Source: a virus
Virus record (IMG/VR): IMGVR_UViG_3300044998_000560
Span: 1-59,154 of that record
Strand: one strand, 5' to 3'
Length of the DNA: 59,154 nt
In this document: piece after piece, positions 28,605 to 37,756 of the stretch
Layout of the letters: every line of letters begins with the position of its first letter
Numbering within the stretch: the first letter of the stretch is position 1
Program-made: the position numbers and the translations under genes
The notes under the pieces: model-generated
What the model was told of the DNA's origin: nothing
Databases searched by the model: none
The model's input: only the letters and a program-made list of their open reading frames with translations

Positions 28605-29165
28605 ATGAAAAATGTTGCTGAGAAATTAAATGAAGTATTAGGTATTGCCGAAGAATTAATACAAGAAGAAAGAGAAGAAAATAAAGTTGTGGAAATGATT
28701 CCAGTTTCCACAACACCATCTATATCTCCTTCTCCTATTACAAACAATTCAATCAATACTTCTATTGATATTTTCCAAGAGATAGAAGAAAGTACAAAAG
28801 AAAGAATTTCGGAATTAAATGAAGACATAAAAGCGGCGAGAGATAACCTTTCTTTTCTAATAAAAATTGGTAAAGATGCTGCTGATGAATTACAAAATTT
28901 GGCTATTGAATCGGAAGAACCAAGAATGTATGAAGTATTCAGTGAATTAATTAATAGTATTTCTTCTGTGACAAAGGAAATGATTTCACTTCATAAAGTC
29001 CGATCCGATATTATAAGAAATGAATTTGAAAGAAAACGTCCAGTAAAAGAAGAAATAAAAAATTTAACACAAAATAACACCACAGTATATTTAAATACTA
29101 CTGATGTTATAAAAGCGATCCGTGAAGGTGCGATGGATGCCGACATACAATCAACAGCAGATTAA
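28605..29165 (+). CDS. 16: gp16-like small terminase subunit
   Basis: A 186-residue protein (T4 gp16 is 164). The central helical pair (ARDNLSFLIKIGKDAADELQ, then MYEVFSELINSISSVTKEMI) is the conserved core of T4-type small terminases, which form a ring that regulates the packaging motor. N- and C-terminal parts are variable and charged. It overlaps the large terminase start by about 29 bases, the arrangement expected for co-expressed 16 and 17. Confidence 0.85.
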   Translation: MKNVAEKLNEVLGIAEELIQEEREENKVVEMIPVSTTPSISPSPITNNSINTSIDIFQEIEESTKERISELNEDIKAARDNLSFLIKIGKDAADELQNLAIESEEPRMYEVFSELINSISSVTKEMISLHKVRSDIIRNEFERKRPVKEEIKNLTQNNTTVYLNTTDVIKAIREGAMDADIQSTAD

Positions 29166-30783
29166 ATGCTTTTCTAATAATCCAAAATTAAAAGATGCCG
29201 GGCAATCTTTACCTTATGATTCACACATGATTTCGGAATTAGTAAAATGTCAGAAAGATCCCATTTATTTTATCAGAAATTATGTAAAAATTCTTAATGT
29301 TGATAAAGGTATTATTAATTTTGACCTTTATAAGTATGAAGAAGAATTTATTGAAAAAATGCAAAACAATCGTTTTGTAATTAGTAAGTTTCCTAGACAA
29401 AGCGGAAAATCAACAACCGTTATTGCTTACTTTTTATGGTATATTCTTTTTAACGATAATGTTAAGGTTGCTCTACTTGCAAATAAAGCAGAAACGGCAC
29501 AGGAATTGATGTCAAGATTACAATTTGCGTTTGAATGTCTCCCATTTTGGATTCAACAAGGTGTGTTGGTTTGGAATAAACGTTCAATCGAATTAGAGAA
29601 TGGGAGTAAAATGCGCTGTGCTGCTACTTCCGCTTCCGCTGTCCGCGGTGATACTTATAATATTATTTTTTTGGATGAATTTGCTCACATTCAACCACCT
29701 AGATTAGCAGACGAATTTTATACTTCCGTTTATCCAACAATTATGTCTGGACAAACGACAAAAATGTTTATCGTTTCTACACCAAAAGGAATGAATCTAT
29801 ATTATAAATTATGGATTGATGCCGTAGAAAAAAGATCAAATTATATTCCTATAAATGTTGATTGGAACCAAGTTCCTGGAAGAGACGAAAAATGGAAAGA
29901 AAAGGTTATTGCTGACATAGGTCCCGATAGATGGGCGCAAGAGTTTGAATGTCAATTTATTGGATCTTCCGGAACATTGATTTCTACAACAAAATTGCGG
30001 CAAATGGCATTTAGAAATCCAATTAGCAACATTCATGGATTAAATTTGTATGAATATCCAAAAAAAGATCACCGGTATTGTTTATCTGTCGATACTGCTG
30101 AAGGGAAAGGTTCTGATTATCATGTGATTCAAGTTATTGATGTTACTAAACTTCCATTTAGACAGGTTGCCGTTTTCCGGGATAACACTTCTCCTGTTAT
30201 GTTGTTACCTAATATAATTGATACCATCGGTAAATATTATAATAATGCTCAGGTAATTATAGAAATAGCTTCAACCGGTATGCAGGTTGCAGATATGCTT
30301 CATTTTGATATCGAATATCCTGAAATTATTCATGTTACCGTTAAGGGGCGTTTTGGACAAGTAGTTGGAGGCGGATTCTCAAAGACTTTTCAGCGTGGTG
30401 TAAAGATGTCTCCGGCAGTAAAACGAATGGGGTGTATGAATTTGAAAACACTCATTGAACAAGAAAAACTGATTATTCAGGATTTTGATACAATAAGTGA
30501 ATTAACTACATTTGTAGATAATGGAAGCGGAAAATATCAAGCAGAAGAAGGGTGTAATGATGACACGACGATGGCGCTTGTTGTTTTTTCTTGGTTAGTA
30601 GCACAAAGATATTTTAGAACTGATGATGATGGAATAGATGTTCGCCAAAATTTGGAAGAAGAAAATAAGGATTGGATAAATAACGAAATGTTGCCGCCGA
30701 TGCTTTCTATTTCTGATGGAAGAGAAGAAGATTATGAAATTGATTCGCAAGGTATTGCATGGAGATCAATTATAGAAAAGTGA
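29137..30783 (+). CDS. 17: gp17-like large terminase (packaging ATPase-nuclease)
   Basis: A 548-residue protein (T4 gp17 is 610). It has the ATPase Walker A PRQSGKST (residues 86-93) and Walker B IIFLDEFAH (Asp180-Glu181), the coupling segment VSTPKGMN, and a C-terminal RNase-H-like nuclease beginning LSVDTAEGKGSDYH (Asp in SVDTAEG) and ending with the acidic DD in GCNDDTTMAL. It cuts concatemers and pumps DNA into the head through the portal. The ATG at 29137 is favoured because AAGG lies eight bases upstream; a GTG at 29122 is possible. Confidence 0.95.
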   Translation: MPTYNQQQIKCFSNNPKLKDAGQSLPYDSHMISELVKCQKDPIYFIRNYVKILNVDKGIINFDLYKYEEEFIEKMQNNRFVISKFPRQSGKSTTVIAYFLWYILFNDNVKVALLANKAETAQELMSRLQFAFECLPFWIQQGVLVWNKRSIELENGSKMRCAATSASAVRGDTYNIIFLDEFAHIQPPRLADEFYTSVYPTIMSGQTTKMFIVSTPKGMNLYYKLWIDAVEKRSNYIPINVDWNQVPGRDEKWKEKVIADIGPDRWAQEFECQFIGSSGTLISTTKLRQMAFRNPISNIHGLNLYEYPKKDHRYCLSVDTAEGKGSDYHVIQVIDVTKLPFRQVAVFRDNTSPVMLLPNIIDTIGKYYNNAQVIIEIASTGMQVADMLHFDIEYPEIIHVTVKGRFGQVVGGGFSKTFQRGVKMSPAVKRMGCMNLKTLIEQEKLIIQDFDTISELTTFVDNGSGKYQAEEGCNDDTTMALVVFSWLVAQRYFRTDDDGIDVRQNLEEENKDWINNEMLPPMLSISDGREEDYEIDSQGIAWRSIIEK

Positions 30784-30797
30784 GAAATCCTTTTTTT

Positions 30798-30805
30798 GAT
30801 AAATA
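30798..30805 (+). promoter_or_regulatory. late promoter GATAAATA ahead of the sheath gene
   Basis: GATAAATA lies 15 bases after the terminase stop, leaving a leader of about 56 bases before the gp18 ATG at 30867, with AAGGAG as ribosome site. The element sits in the loop of a weak imperfect hairpin (AAATCCTTTTT ... AAAAAGGAATTT). Confidence 0.6.
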
Positions 30806-30866
30806 CAAACAGACATAAAAAGGAATTTTTTATATTTTTTTGTTTTAGATAAGGAGAATCAATAAA

Positions 30867-32774
30867 ATGGCATTCCAGATTTCACCAGGTGTGCTGACAA
30901 GAGAAATCGACCTTTCAACATATATACCAGCCATTGGAACAACTACCGGAGCAATTGCTGGATTATTTCAATGGGGTCCCGTTGAACAAAGAGTTCTTGT
31001 CGATAGTCCACTTTCTTTAGAAAAAGTTTTTGGTAAACCAGATAACGAGACTTATATAGATTGGTTTAGCGCATTCAATTTCTTATCATATGGAAATTCA
31101 CTCTTAGTGATTCGCGCCGCTTCTGCTGCTGCAAAAAATGCAATTGCAAATAGTGGTAAAGTCGCTTCTCTCACCATTGTTTCCGGTGGATCCGGATATA
31201 ATGCAGGAGATACTACAGTAACAATTTCTGCTCCACCTCCTGGCGGAACACAAGCAACAGCAACATTAGTTATTGAAGGAGGAGTAATTACAGGAATTAC
31301 AATTACGAATCCTGGATCTGGTTATACTTCTGCTCCTACTGTTACGGTTACAGATTCAAATTTAACACCTGGATCTGGTGCAAATATTACCGCTGCTCTT
31401 TATGTTCCTGTATTAATAAAAAATCTCGACGATTATACAGTAAATTATGCAGCCGGAGAAGGAAATGTTGGTATGTGGGCGGCAAAATATCCAGGTGAAT
31501 TAGGAAATTCTCTTACTGTTTCGATTGCTGATTCCGCATCATTTGCTGCTTGGGTATATAAAGATTTCTTTTCCTCAGCACCAGAAGTCGGGGAAGTTCA
31601 TGTGATTGTTGTAGATAAAGGTGGTGTGATTTCAGGTACTCCTGATACCGTTCTTGAAAAATTTGAATTTATGAGTAAGGCGGTTGATGCAAAGAAAGAA
31701 GATGGATCCTCAAACTATTACGCAAACGTAATCAATAGAACATCTTCATGGATTTGGTGGATGGATCACCCAGTCGGATCGAACTGGGGTGCGGTAGAGG
31801 GAACAACATTCACAACAATTAGTACAGCATTGACAGAACGTCTTGGTGGTGGTGTTTCCGGAAACAATTCCGCAACCTCTTCCGCTTACATCAATGCTTG
31901 GAATTTAGTACAAAATGGTGATGATGTTGATGTATCGTTGTTAATAGGAAGTTCTCCAAATGTTTCTGATAATGTCGCAATAGTTTACCAACATATTGTC
32001 GATAATATTTGCGAAGTTCGAAGAGATGTTGTAGCATTTTTCTCTCCGGAAATGAGTGATGTTGTATCAAATCCCGGTAATGAATTGGATGATACCGTAG
32101 AATTCTTCACAACAACATTGAATCGTCCAACTTCATATGCGGTTGCCACATGTAATTGGAAATATCAATATGATAAATTCAATGATACATTCCGTTGGGT
32201 TCCTGATAATGGAGATATTGCTGGATTATGTGTAAGAACAGATAGAGATAGAGATCCTTGGTATTCACCAGCAGGATTTAATCGTGGTGTGTTAAAGAAT
32301 GTTGTGGATCTTGCTTGGAAACCATCACAAGCGGATAGAGATGTTCTTTATGTAAATGGAATAAATCCTGTAACCACATTCAAAGGTCTTGGACCTGTAT
32401 TGTATGGAGATAAGACTCTATTAAGAAAACCATCGGCATTTGATAGAATCAATGTCCGCCGTCTGTTTATTGTTTTGGAAAAAGCAATTTCAACCGCAGC
32501 AAAATACTCATTATTTGAGTTTAATGATTCCTTTACGAGAGTTCAATTTCGAAATCTTGTTGAACCATTCTTAAGAGATGTTCAAGGAAGAAGAGGAATC
32601 TTTCAATTTCGTGTCGTTTGTGATGAAACGAATAATACACCAGAAGTAATTGATAGTAATAGATTTATTGGTGATATTTACATTAAACCAGCGAGATCAA
32701 TTAATTTTATTCAATTAAATTTCGTTGCAACAAGAACAGGTGTTGCATTTGAGGAAATTGTTGGTAAATTTTAA
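30867..32774 (+). CDS. 18: gp18-like tail sheath protein
   Basis: A 635-residue contractile sheath protein (T4 gp18 is 659). The opening [20 protein letters not shown] and the following [14 protein letters not shown] are sheath signatures. The C-terminal part ([39 protein letters not shown]) contains the conserved domain IV/handshake region. Two GSGYT-type beta modules (about residues 102-178; [15 protein letters not shown]) are inserted near the N-terminus and would be displayed on the outside of the sheath. It is followed by an intrinsic terminator, so it forms its own late transcript. Confidence 0.94.
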   Translation: MAFQISPGVLTREIDLSTYIPAIGTTTGAIAGLFQWGPVEQRVLVDSPLSLEKVFGKPDNETYIDWFSAFNFLSYGNSLLVIRAASAAAKNAIANSGKVASLTIVSGGSGYNAGDTTVTISAPPPGGTQATATLVIEGGVITGITITNPGSGYTSAPTVTVTDSNLTPGSGANITAALYVPVLIKNLDDYTVNYAAGEGNVGMWAAKYPGELGNSLTVSIADSASFAAWVYKDFFSSAPEVGEVHVIVVDKGGVISGTPDTVLEKFEFMSKAVDAKKEDGSSNYYANVINRTSSWIWWMDHPVGSNWGAVEGTTFTTISTALTERLGGGVSGNNSATSSAYINAWNLVQNGDDVDVSLLIGSSPNVSDNVAIVYQHIVDNICEVRRDVVAFFSPEMSDVVSNPGNELDDTVEFFTTTLNRPTSYAVATCNWKYQYDKFNDTFRWVPDNGDIAGLCVRTDRDRDPWYSPAGFNRGVLKNVVDLAWKPSQADRDVLYVNGINPVTTFKGLGPVLYGDKTLLRKPSAFDRINVRRLFIVLEKAISTAAKYSLFEFNDSFTRVQFRNLVEPFLRDVQGRRGIFQFRVVCDETNNTPEVIDSNRFIGDIYIKPARSINFIQLNFVATRTGVAFEEIVGKF

Positions 32775-32802
32775 AAAAGAGGGAGAAGACTCCCTCTTTT
32801 TC
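32774..32802 (+). terminator. intrinsic terminator after gp18
   Basis: An 11-bp perfect stem (AAAAGAGGGAG pairing with CTCCCTCTTTT, 32775-32785 with 32790-32800), a four-base loop and a T tract. It begins at the sheath stop codon. Confidence 0.85.
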
Positions 32803-32804
32803 AC

Positions 32805-32826
32805 CATAAATATATTAGAATAAATA
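32805..32826 (+). promoter_or_regulatory. two late-promoter elements ahead of the tube gene
   Basis: CATAAATA (32805-32812) and AATAAATA (32819-32826) follow the gp18 terminator and precede the gp19 ATG at 32845. Both match the late element at seven of eight bases. The second gives a leader of about 13 bases containing AGAGGA. Confidence 0.6.
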
Positions 32827-32844
32827 ATTTAAGAGGAATAAAAA

Positions 32845-33411
32845 ATGTCGTTAACAGTACAAGATTTTAGAGCCCAATTGAAATTTGGTGGTGCAAGACC
32901 TACTCTTTTCAAAGTAACTCTTCCATTTCCGTTGGTGACTCCTGATACTGATGCCTCCACAAAATTAACATTTACATGTGAGGCAGCTTCATTACCTTCA
33001 TCAAATGTTTCAGCAATACAAGTTATGTATATGGGGCGCCAAACAAAATGGGCTGGTGATAGAACATTTGATGATTGGAATGTAACTATCATTAATGATG
33101 AAGATTTTAAAGTCAGAAAGGCTTTTGAAAGATGGCTTTCCGCTTTAAATTCTCACTATTCAAACTTAAGAAATCCTGGTGCCGTAGAAACAACTGGATA
33201 TCAGGTCGATGCTTTTGTGACACAACTAAGCCGCACAGGAGAAGTTATTGAAGGATATAAATTCATTGGAATGTTTCCAACAACAATAACACCTATTGAA
33301 TTGGCGTGGGGATCTACAGATACGATAGAAAGATTCAACGTTTCACTTTCTTATCAGTGGTGGGAGAATGCTCAAACTGATGGGCAAGGTGGAGCCGCTT
33401 TTAATCTATAA
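32845..33411 (+). CDS. 19: gp19-like tail tube protein
   Basis: A 188-residue tube protein (T4 gp19 is 163). Family features are FRAQLKFGGARPTLFKVTLP at the start, CEAASLPSSNVSAIQVMYMG (the LPs turn and following strand), and the end ERFNVSLSYQWWEN. Hexameric rings stack to form the inner DNA channel surrounded by gp18. It has its own late promoters just after the gp18 terminator, which would allow the tube to be expressed independently of the sheath. Confidence 0.93.
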   Translation: MSLTVQDFRAQLKFGGARPTLFKVTLPFPLVTPDTDASTKLTFTCEAASLPSSNVSAIQVMYMGRQTKWAGDRTFDDWNVTIINDEDFKVRKAFERWLSALNSHYSNLRNPGAVETTGYQVDAFVTQLSRTGEVIEGYKFIGMFPTTITPIELAWGSTDTIERFNVSLSYQWWENAQTDGQGGAAFNL

Positions 33412-33458
33412 AATGGTATTTTTGTGTTTTTTTAATAAGTAAGCGAGGAAAATAATAA

Positions 33459-35204
33459 ATGGCAAATTGGCGCCTATTTGGATTTAGTATTGGAGATCCA
33501 GCCGAAAAATATAAAAAAGAATTAGAAAAACAAAAATCTTTTTCTATTCCTACTAATGAAGATGGTGCGGTAGTAATTCAGGCTGGTGGTGTTTTTGGTA
33601 CTTATGTGGATCTTGACGGAGCTTCTGCTAAAAATGAAGTTGAATTAATTACGAAATATCGTGAAATGTCTCTTACTCCGGAGGCATCAATGGCTATAGA
33701 TGATATAGTTAATGAAGCGATAGTGATGGAGGATAATAAACCTCCAGTAAAACTCATTACAGATGATTTGCCATATGACAAGTCATTTAAGGGGAAATTA
33801 AATGACGAATTTGATAATATCATTGGACTTTTGGATTTTAATAACATCGGTTATGAAATATTTAGGCGTTGGTATGTTGATGGTAGGCTTTATTTCCATA
33901 TCATCATTGATGAAGAAAATCCTCACGAAGGCATCAAAGAATTAAGATATATTGATCCGAGAAAAATAAGAAAGGTACGGGAAATTAAAAAGAAAATTGA
34001 TAATATTACTGGATCCGAAGTAATTACGGATATACAAGAATATTATATTTTCAACGAGAAAGGAATACAATCTTCCGCAGGTTTGTATACTGCTACGGGT
34101 ATGGGTGGTGTGAAAATTTCTGTTGATTCAATATGTTATGTAAATTCCGGTCTTGTTGATGCACAATATAACACGATAGTTTCTCACCTTCATAAAGCAA
34201 TCAAACCATTAAATCAATTAAGAATGATTGAAGATGCGATAGTAATATATCGTCTTTCAAGAGCACCAGAAAGAAGAATATTTTATATTGATGTTGGTAA
34301 TTTGACGAAAACAAAAGCTGAAGCATATCTTAAAGAAGTTATGCAAAGATATAGAAATAAATTGGTTTATGATTCTAATACCGGTGAAATTCGTGATGAC
34401 AAACGGCATTTATCAATGTTAGAAGATTTTTGGCTTCCAAGAAGGGAAGGTGGAAAAGGAACGGAAGTTTCAACTCTCCAGGGTGGTCAAAATCTTGGAG
34501 AAATACAAGATGTAATGTATTTTAAGGAAAAATTATATAGAGCACTAGATGTTCCTTTAAGTAGATTACAAACGGAATCTGGTTTTTCTTTAGGACGCGC
34601 TTCTGAAATTACTCGTGATGAGTTGAAATTTACAAAAGCTATCCACAGGATGAGAATTCGCTTTTCTCATTTATTTGACAAATTATTAAAAATACAATGC
34701 ATTTTAAAAGGAATTATTGCCGAAGAAGATTGGGAAGAAATTACTAAAAAGATTTATTATAAATACCAAAAAGATTCTTATTTTTCTGAATTGAAAAATT
34801 CAGAAATTCTCCAAAATCGTGCGACGGTTCTACAACAATTAGAACCATATGTTGGAAAATATTATTCAAAAGATTATGTATACAAAAATGTTCTGCTTAT
34901 GAATGAAGAAGAAATAGAGGATATGAAGGTGAAAATAGAAACTGAGAGAAAAGAAGAATCTGAAAACAATTTAAATCAATTTAATAATACACAAAATGAT
35001 ATGAATACATTACCTTTTGATCCGAATATATCACCTGATGATCAAAACGCTCAACCACAGAATTTTCCTACTAATGAATTACCATTACCGCAAGAAAATA
35101 AAAAACAAGAACCGGGCAGAAAAAAACAAGAATTTAGGAACGAAAAAGAAATTAATTTAGTAAAAAGAGAGAAAAAAGAAAATCCTAAATTTATGTCCAA
35201 ATAA
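33459..35204 (+). CDS. 20: gp20-like portal protein
   Basis: A 581-residue portal (T4 gp20 is 524). Conserved segments include MSLTPEASMAIDDIVNEAIV (about residue 70), AIKPLNQLRMIEDAIVIYRL and SRAPERRIFYIDVGNL (about residues 247-285), and VPLSRLQTESGFSLGRASEI (about residue 365). A dodecamer occupies one capsid vertex, initiates head assembly and passes DNA. The last ~90 residues are Asn/Gln- and Lys-rich and disordered in appearance (NNLNQFNNTQNDMNT), longer than in T4. Confidence 0.95.
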   Translation: MANWRLFGFSIGDPAEKYKKELEKQKSFSIPTNEDGAVVIQAGGVFGTYVDLDGASAKNEVELITKYREMSLTPEASMAIDDIVNEAIVMEDNKPPVKLITDDLPYDKSFKGKLNDEFDNIIGLLDFNNIGYEIFRRWYVDGRLYFHIIIDEENPHEGIKELRYIDPRKIRKVREIKKKIDNITGSEVITDIQEYYIFNEKGIQSSAGLYTATGMGGVKISVDSICYVNSGLVDAQYNTIVSHLHKAIKPLNQLRMIEDAIVIYRLSRAPERRIFYIDVGNLTKTKAEAYLKEVMQRYRNKLVYDSNTGEIRDDKRHLSMLEDFWLPRREGGKGTEVSTLQGGQNLGEIQDVMYFKEKLYRALDVPLSRLQTESGFSLGRASEITRDELKFTKAIHRMRIRFSHLFDKLLKIQCILKGIIAEEDWEEITKKIYYKYQKDSYFSELKNSEILQNRATVLQQLEPYVGKYYSKDYVYKNVLLMNEEEIEDMKVKIETERKEESENNLNQFNNTQNDMNTLPFDPNISPDDQNAQPQNFPTNELPLPQENKKQEPGRKKQEFRNEKEINLVKREKKENPKFMSK

Positions 35205-35223
35205 ATAAAGGAGATATAATTAT

Positions 35224-35388
35224 ATGGAAGAAAAACGTTATGGTGCTTCTTTAGGTGTTTATTATAAAGGAAAAACGAAAGTTGAAGAACCAAAAGAAGA
35301 AAAGAATGAAAAGAAAATGACATTAAAGGAAATTTTTGAAACAACAAAAACAAAACCAAGAGGTACTAAAAATGACAATCGCCCATAA
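35224..35388 (+). CDS. 54-residue basic protein in the prohead cluster
   Basis: A short gene reading MEEKRYGASLGVYYKGKT and ending ...GTKNDNRP, with AAAGGAG upstream. It lies just after the portal gene, where T4 encodes the small prohead core protein gp67. It is charged (EEPKEEKNEKK) but shows no clear similarity to gp67, so the correspondence is positional. The last 17 bases overlap the next gene. Probably a small prohead core component. Confidence 0.5.
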   Translation: MEEKRYGASLGVYYKGKTKVEEPKEEKNEKKMTLKEIFETTKTKPRGTKNDNRP

Positions 35389-35752
35389 AATTGTTGAAAA
35401 CATTTTAAAAGATGAGGCACAATCTTGTTTCGAAAATTTCGATGTTGCTTTAAAGATAAAAACATATCCAATTATTTCGGAAGCAGCAAAACAAATTGCT
35501 TCAACTGTTATTTTTGAAGCAAAAGATACACCCTCTGATTTTAATTTACAAGAGAAAATTTATAATTCTTTTCCACCACAAACACAAAAAGCAATTGATT
35601 TTGTTATCGAAAAAGTTGCTGAATACGGTACCAAAAATTTTTCAAATATCATAGAAGACGCGGAAGTTAAGTATGCTATTGTTGATGATAGTTTAAAAGA
35701 ATATTTTGGTCAAGCAATTACAGCAAAATTGTACGAATCAAACGTTCTTTAG
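35372..35752 (+). CDS. prohead-cluster protein (gp68 position)
   Basis: A 126-residue protein. ATG 35372 is chosen over an upstream TTG because AGAGG lies nine bases before it. It opens MTIAHKIVENILKDEAQ, a helical start with a possible prohead-protease-like site (L-K-D-E|A), and continues with a mostly helical sequence (AKQIASTVIFEAKD, KAIDFVIEKVAEYG). It occupies the slot of T4 gp68 between portal and protease genes. No family is recognised. A scaffold/core role is inferred from position only. Confidence 0.5.
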   Translation: MTIAHKIVENILKDEAQSCFENFDVALKIKTYPIISEAAKQIASTVIFEAKDTPSDFNLQEKIYNSFPPQTQKAIDFVIEKVAEYGTKNFSNIIEDAEVKYAIVDDSLKEYFGQAITAKLYESNVL

Positions 35753-35851
35753 AAAAACGGCGATATTAGAGATTATATTGTGGGAAGAAGTTAAAATGGA
35801 TGGAAAAAATATTTTTAAAGAGAATAGTTGTAGTAAAGGCGGTAGAACAAA

Positions 35852-36775
35852 ATGGTAAATCCATCAAAAACAATAGTTTCGTCTATATTAAATGAGGATG
35901 CCGTTACACTTTCAGATACATTTAACGAAACTCTTTTGAAATCTTTACAAAATAAATTAGAATCTGTAAAGATGAAGATTGTTTCGGAAGTTTTTGATAA
36001 TGGTGAATTTTCTGTTCGCCAACTGAAGGAACAGGTGGCAAGAGAAAAAAAATCGTTAAGAGATATGGTATTAGTAGGTTTGTCTTCAAATCTTGTTGAA
36101 GATTTTTCTTTAAAACCAAAGGATAAAGAAGAATTAAAGCGCGGTCGTGTAAGAACAGTAAACAAATTTAGAAATATGCCTAGCCAACATATGGATTCTT
36201 ACCGTGACCACCAGGAATATTATAAGAAAAATCCAACTTGGGCAGGAAAGCCTTCCTTTATGAAATCACCTGCTCATTTTATCGGAATCAAAACTGAAGA
36301 TTTTTCTTTAAAACCAAAAACGAGACAAGATTATGAAGCAAGACGTGTGAATAAACCAATCCATTATGTTCCTGCTAAAAAAATGAATGCCAACTCTCTT
36401 ATTGGAGATAAAGAAAATATGGGAATGAGTCGTAAATCATTACGTTCTTGGAAACCTGTGAAAGAAGATCATTCTCTAAAACTCGCAAATCCTAGACAAA
36501 GAAAATTATTTACTGATTTTTCATCCTTTAAACAACATAAAATAGAGAAGGATGCTGATTTAAAAACAGCAAACGCAATTAAACAGATAAACAAAGAGAA
36601 AAAAGATACTTATAAAAGATGGATGAATAATCGGTGGATGAGAAAGGAAGATTTTTCTTTAAAACCAAAATCTTCGCATGATATAATTTCTCGCAAAGTT
36701 GGTAATCCGAAAAGTATGGTTTCCACTCACCGTAAATCATTATTAAAAAATTTTGCTTTAGGGAGCAAAATTTAA
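35852..36775 (+). CDS. lysine-rich head-internal protein with EDFSLKPK repeats, possibly frameshifted
   Basis: A 307-residue basic protein with three exact EDFSLKPK motifs (residues 83-90, 149-156, 266-273) and one degenerate copy (EDHSLKL, about 205). Each is followed by a polar stretch and then R[RKG]V or similar (DKEELKRGRV, TRQDYEARRV, SSHDIISRKV). The N-terminus MVNPSKTIVSSILNEDA has L-N-E before the first acidic turn, near the protease cleavage rule. The same motif occurs in the next two basic genes, so all are probably encapsidated. After AAAA at 36767-36770 a +1 frame continues for 24 sense codons and stops exactly at the next gene start (TAATG, 36846-36850), so the true end may be 36848. 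Confidence 0.6.
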   Translation: MVNPSKTIVSSILNEDAVTLSDTFNETLLKSLQNKLESVKMKIVSEVFDNGEFSVRQLKEQVAREKKSLRDMVLVGLSSNLVEDFSLKPKDKEELKRGRVRTVNKFRNMPSQHMDSYRDHQEYYKKNPTWAGKPSFMKSPAHFIGIKTEDFSLKPKTRQDYEARRVNKPIHYVPAKKMNANSLIGDKENMGMSRKSLRSWKPVKEDHSLKLANPRQRKLFTDFSSFKQHKIEKDADLKTANAIKQINKEKKDTYKRWMNNRWMRKEDFSLKPKSSHDIISRKVGNPKSMVSTHRKSLLKNFALGSKI

Positions 36776-36847
36776 TCATCGTGGTGATTTGATTAGAACA
36801 AAAGATAATAAGGTTATCGGTGTATCGAAAGGGGTTTCACAATTCTA

Positions 36848-37312
36848 ATGAAGTCTTTTTCCAATTTTATTAAAGAAGCGAAAGGATTGTGGCAACAGAA
36901 TTCTGTTTTCTTTAAAACAGGTCAAAAATATGCCGAAAAAGGAAAGGAAAAAACTCATCCAGACGGACAAAAAAAGCTTTCTCATCAAGAATATTATGAT
37001 CTTCCAAGAGAAGCGAGAAAAGCATATAGAGAAAAATATGGAAATGTGTATGAAGATTTTTCCTTAAAACCGAAAACAAAAAAAGAATTAGATAGAAGAG
37101 AAAAATTAATAAACATACCACAAATACAAGATAAAGTAAAAGGAAAAAATATTGTTCCAATATTAAAAAAGAGTATGGGAAAAAGTGATGATACCGGATC
37201 ACCAAATACTAAAATACAATTTTATAAATGGACAAAATATATTGATAAGATGTCCGGAAAAAAACCAAAATCAATAAGAAAATTTTTCAAAAGAGAATTA
37301 AGTTTAGATTAA
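36848..37312 (+). CDS. head-internal protein with capsid-targeting propeptide and EDFSLKPK
   Basis: A 154-residue very basic protein. MKSFSNFIKEA aligns residue for residue with the T4 internal-protein targeting peptide MKTYQEFIAEA, and I-K-E|A predicts gp21-type cleavage after E10. EDFSLKPK lies at residues 69-76, followed by TKKELDRRE, exactly the same position as in the protein at 37757. It should be packed with the scaffold, processed, and delivered with the genome. Its activity is unknown. The ATG overlaps a TAA in the frame that extends the upstream gene. Confidence 0.7.
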   Translation: MKSFSNFIKEAKGLWQQNSVFFKTGQKYAEKGKEKTHPDGQKKLSHQEYYDLPREARKAYREKYGNVYEDFSLKPKTKKELDRREKLINIPQIQDKVKGKNIVPILKKSMGKSDDTGSPNTKIQFYKWTKYIDKMSGKKPKSIRKFFKRELSLD

Positions 37313-37324
37313 TAGGAGCATTGA

Positions 37325-37747
37325 ATGTCGGTTACAGCACAAATAATTAAAGATTCAACGAGGGAAACCGTCATTAAATTAACAAATTATGGCATAACTG
37401 AATCTGCTGTCACGAAAGTAGATGCCTCCACATTAGTAGGTGCCATAGAAGGACAATCGTTTCATGAAATTGTTATTACTAATATTTCATGGTCTGTTTC
37501 TGGATCTGGTGTGGTCACTTTACTTTGGGACGCAGGAACACCACAACCTATTGTAAATCTGAGTGGATCCGGATCATTGCGTTATACTGGTGGAGAATTT
37601 ATCATGATACGGAATAATGCTTCAAACCCGAATGGAGATATTAAATTGACTACAAATAATTGGGGTGCAACAGTAGCTTATACAATTATTTTAACTCTTT
37701 CCAAATTAACAAATTTTGATAGAGGCGGAGTCGATTCAGTAGGATAG
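37325..37747 (+). CDS. beta-rich capsid-cluster protein
   Basis: A 140-residue protein unlike its basic neighbours: neutral, Thr/Ile/Val-rich, with strand-like alternation (VTAQIIKDSTRETVIKLTN, SFHEIVITNISWSVSG, GEFIMIRNNASNPNGDIKLT). Similar small sandwich proteins in marine T4-like phages lie between portal and protease genes and are found in virions, which suggests a head decoration or completion protein. It has a strong ribosome site (AGGAG). The specific role is not known. Confidence 0.55.
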   Translation: MSVTAQIIKDSTRETVIKLTNYGITESAVTKVDASTLVGAIEGQSFHEIVITNISWSVSGSGVVTLLWDAGTPQPIVNLSGSGSLRYTGGEFIMIRNNASNPNGDIKLTTNNWGATVAYTIILTLSKLTNFDRGGVDSVG

Positions 37748-37756
37748 GATAATCAT

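Noticed and set aside
35200-35207. AATAAATA at the end of the portal gene as a late promoter
   Set aside because: The predicted start would fall within or after the AAAGGAG ribosome site of the next gene, removing it; the match overlaps the TAA stop context and may be fortuitous.
35750-35800. Readthrough of TAG at 35750-35752 would add KNGDIRDYIVGRS and stop at TAA just before an ATG at 35796
   Set aside because: Only 13 codons, TAG is used as a normal stop elsewhere (23403, 15345), and the following 20-codon frame has no support. Chance is a sufficient explanation.
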